Source: Isoptericola halalbus
GTDB taxonomy: Bacteria; Actinomycetota; Actinomycetes; Actinomycetales; Cellulomonadaceae
Assembly: GCA_009663185.1 (NCBI GenBank)
Contig: VJZX01000001.1
Coordinates: 310,001 to 374,000 of the forward strand
Length of the DNA stretch: 64,000 bases
Direction of reading: 5' to 3'
Below the pieces are notes generated by a model. That model searched no databases. It worked only from the letters and a program-made list of their open reading frames with translations, and was not told the origin of the DNA. Position numbers and translations under genes: made by a program. Shown here in pieces: positions 63,238 through 64,000 of the stretch. How positions within the stretch are numbered: position 1 is the first letter of the stretch; the number at the start of each line of letters is the position of its first letter.

Positions 63238-63329
63238 TCGACTTGGAAGACATTACGGCATCGAACCCACCCACACCAAATCGAATCGACCAAGTGGGAC
63301 GGAGGTCACAGGCCGCTCCACGCGCGCAG

Positions 63330-63366
63330 CGAGGGGGGCGCCATCCGATGGACGGCACCCCCCTCG
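63330..63366. terminator. Terminator after the UPF0182 gene
   Basis: Arms 63330-63342 and 63354-63366 pair over 13 bp with one mismatch, 25 bp beyond the stop on the minus strand. Confidence 0.65.
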
Positions 63367-63390
63367 TGTCGATCGAGCGTCAGCCCGTGA

Positions 63391-64000
63391 TCAGCCTGCG
63401 AGCTCGGCCTCCGCGGCGACGGCCTCCTCGATCGCCCGCTGCAGGCGCTCCTGCGCCTCGCCGTAGGCCGCGAAGTCGCCCGAGGAGAGCGCCTCCTGGC
63501 TGTCGGCCAGGGCCTCGTTGGCCTCCTGCAGGGCCGCGTCGAGGCGTGCGCGCGGGTCGCCCTCCGGGGTGGTCGGCGTCGTCGGCTCCGCTGTGTCGGT
63601 CGGCTCGGGCTCGGACCCGGTGCCCGTGCCCGGGTCGACGTCCACAGGGTCGGTGGGCACGTCAGTCTCGACGTCGCCCTCGGCGTCCCCTGCCCTGGCA
63701 CCCGAGTCACCACCGAAGACCTGGTCGAGCGCCTCGTCGAGGGTCGCCGCATAGCCCGTCTGGTCGCCGAACGCCACGAGCACCCGGCGCAGCAGCGGGA
63801 ACTGCGTCCCGCCGGCCGACTGGATGTACACCGGCTGGACGTACAGCAGGCCACCGCCCACGGGCAGTGTCAGCTGGTTGCCACGCACCACGATCGACGA
63901 GCCGCGCTCGAGGATGTTGAGCTGTTCGGAGATCGTCGGGTTCGAGTTGAAGTTGTTCTGCACCTGCCCGGGGCCGGGCACCGTCGCGTCGCGCGGCAGC
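63391..64000 (-). CDS. UPF0182 family membrane protein, C-terminal part
   Basis: The C-terminal ~203 residues of a large (normally ~950-1000 residues) multi-pass UPF0182 protein. The visible part is the conserved end of the extracytoplasmic domain: [40 protein letters not shown] and [17 protein letters not shown]. It is followed by an acidic, Pro/Thr-rich linker ([20 protein letters not shown]) and a final helix rich in Ala/Glu ([20 protein letters not shown]). Function of the family is unknown. The frame remains open to the window edge. Confidence 0.88.
   Translation of the reverse strand, partial: LPRDATVPGPGQVQNNFNSNPTISEQLNILERGSSIVVRGNQLTLPVGGGLLYVQPVYIQSAGGTQFPLLRRVLVAFGDQTGYAATLDEALDQVFGGDSGARAGDAEGDVETDVPTDPVDVDPGTGTGSEPEPTDTAEPTTPTTPEGDPRARLDAALQEANEALADSQEALSSGDFAAYGEAQERLQRAIEEAVAAEAELAG

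Overview
The window is about 64 kb of very GC-rich DNA with dense genes, strong G/C bias at third codon positions, frequent GTG starts and 4-bp start/stop overlaps. This points to a high-GC Gram-positive actinobacterium. Gene content (RamB-type regulator with the glyoxylate shunt, LacI-controlled sugar ABC operons, GH42 and a multimodular secreted GH32) fits a plant-polymer-degrading member of Micrococcales such as Cellulomonas or a relative. The genus is an inference, not proven.

Layout. 0-5 kb: end of a PfkB sugar kinase, beta-carbonic anhydrase, fumarase (fumC), a PIN-PhoH ATPase and a DUF1697 protein. 5-10.4 kb: NhaA antiporter, then a decayed hydroxybutyrate/acetoacetate locus (remnants of a regulator and a transporter, a frameshifted short-chain dehydrogenase, intact scoA-scoB-thiolase). 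10.9-15.6 kb: ramB divergent from aceA-aceB (glyoxylate shunt). 15.7-30.1 kb: mixed housekeeping and accessory genes, including a decayed glycosyltransferase, an HNH protein, an aldehyde dehydrogenase with its DUF779 partner and GAF-type regulator, sseA-sufE, an FAD monooxygenase, a universal stress protein, a DUF2235 protein, a polar amino acid ABC transporter and a DUF1918/DUF1876 protein. 30.2-48.7 kb: three carbohydrate modules, all on the minus strand: lacI-SBP-permeases-GH42 beta-galactosidase, lacI-GH32, and an LplBC-like transporter with a lipoprotein, a hydroxyacid dehydrogenase and a lacI. A small histidine-rich protein lies between the first two.

49.9-63.0 kb is the most unusual part. 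Eleven minus-strand genes, all overlapping or within 20 bp of each other, encode a GntR regulator, an AprA-like flavoprotein, a HEAT-repeat protein, a two-cluster ferredoxin, an SsuABC-like transporter whose lipoprotein carries a C-terminal NosL-like extension, a second ferredoxin, a 2-oxoacid:ferredoxin oxidoreductase (KorAB) and an Mrp ATPase with a cysteine-rich tail. A divergent pair encodes a second GntR regulator and a TauE/SafE exporter. This looks like one redox pathway for an imported, possibly sulfur-containing, small molecule. The substrate is unknown. The block is bounded on one side by an initiator tRNA gene and on the other by a degenerate copy of the tRNA 3' part in the same orientation, which suggests an old tRNA-associated island. 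No integrase is present.

The last 0.8 kb holds the initiator tRNA and the C-terminal end of a UPF0182 membrane protein that runs off the window. No CRISPR array, intact insertion sequence or rRNA was seen.
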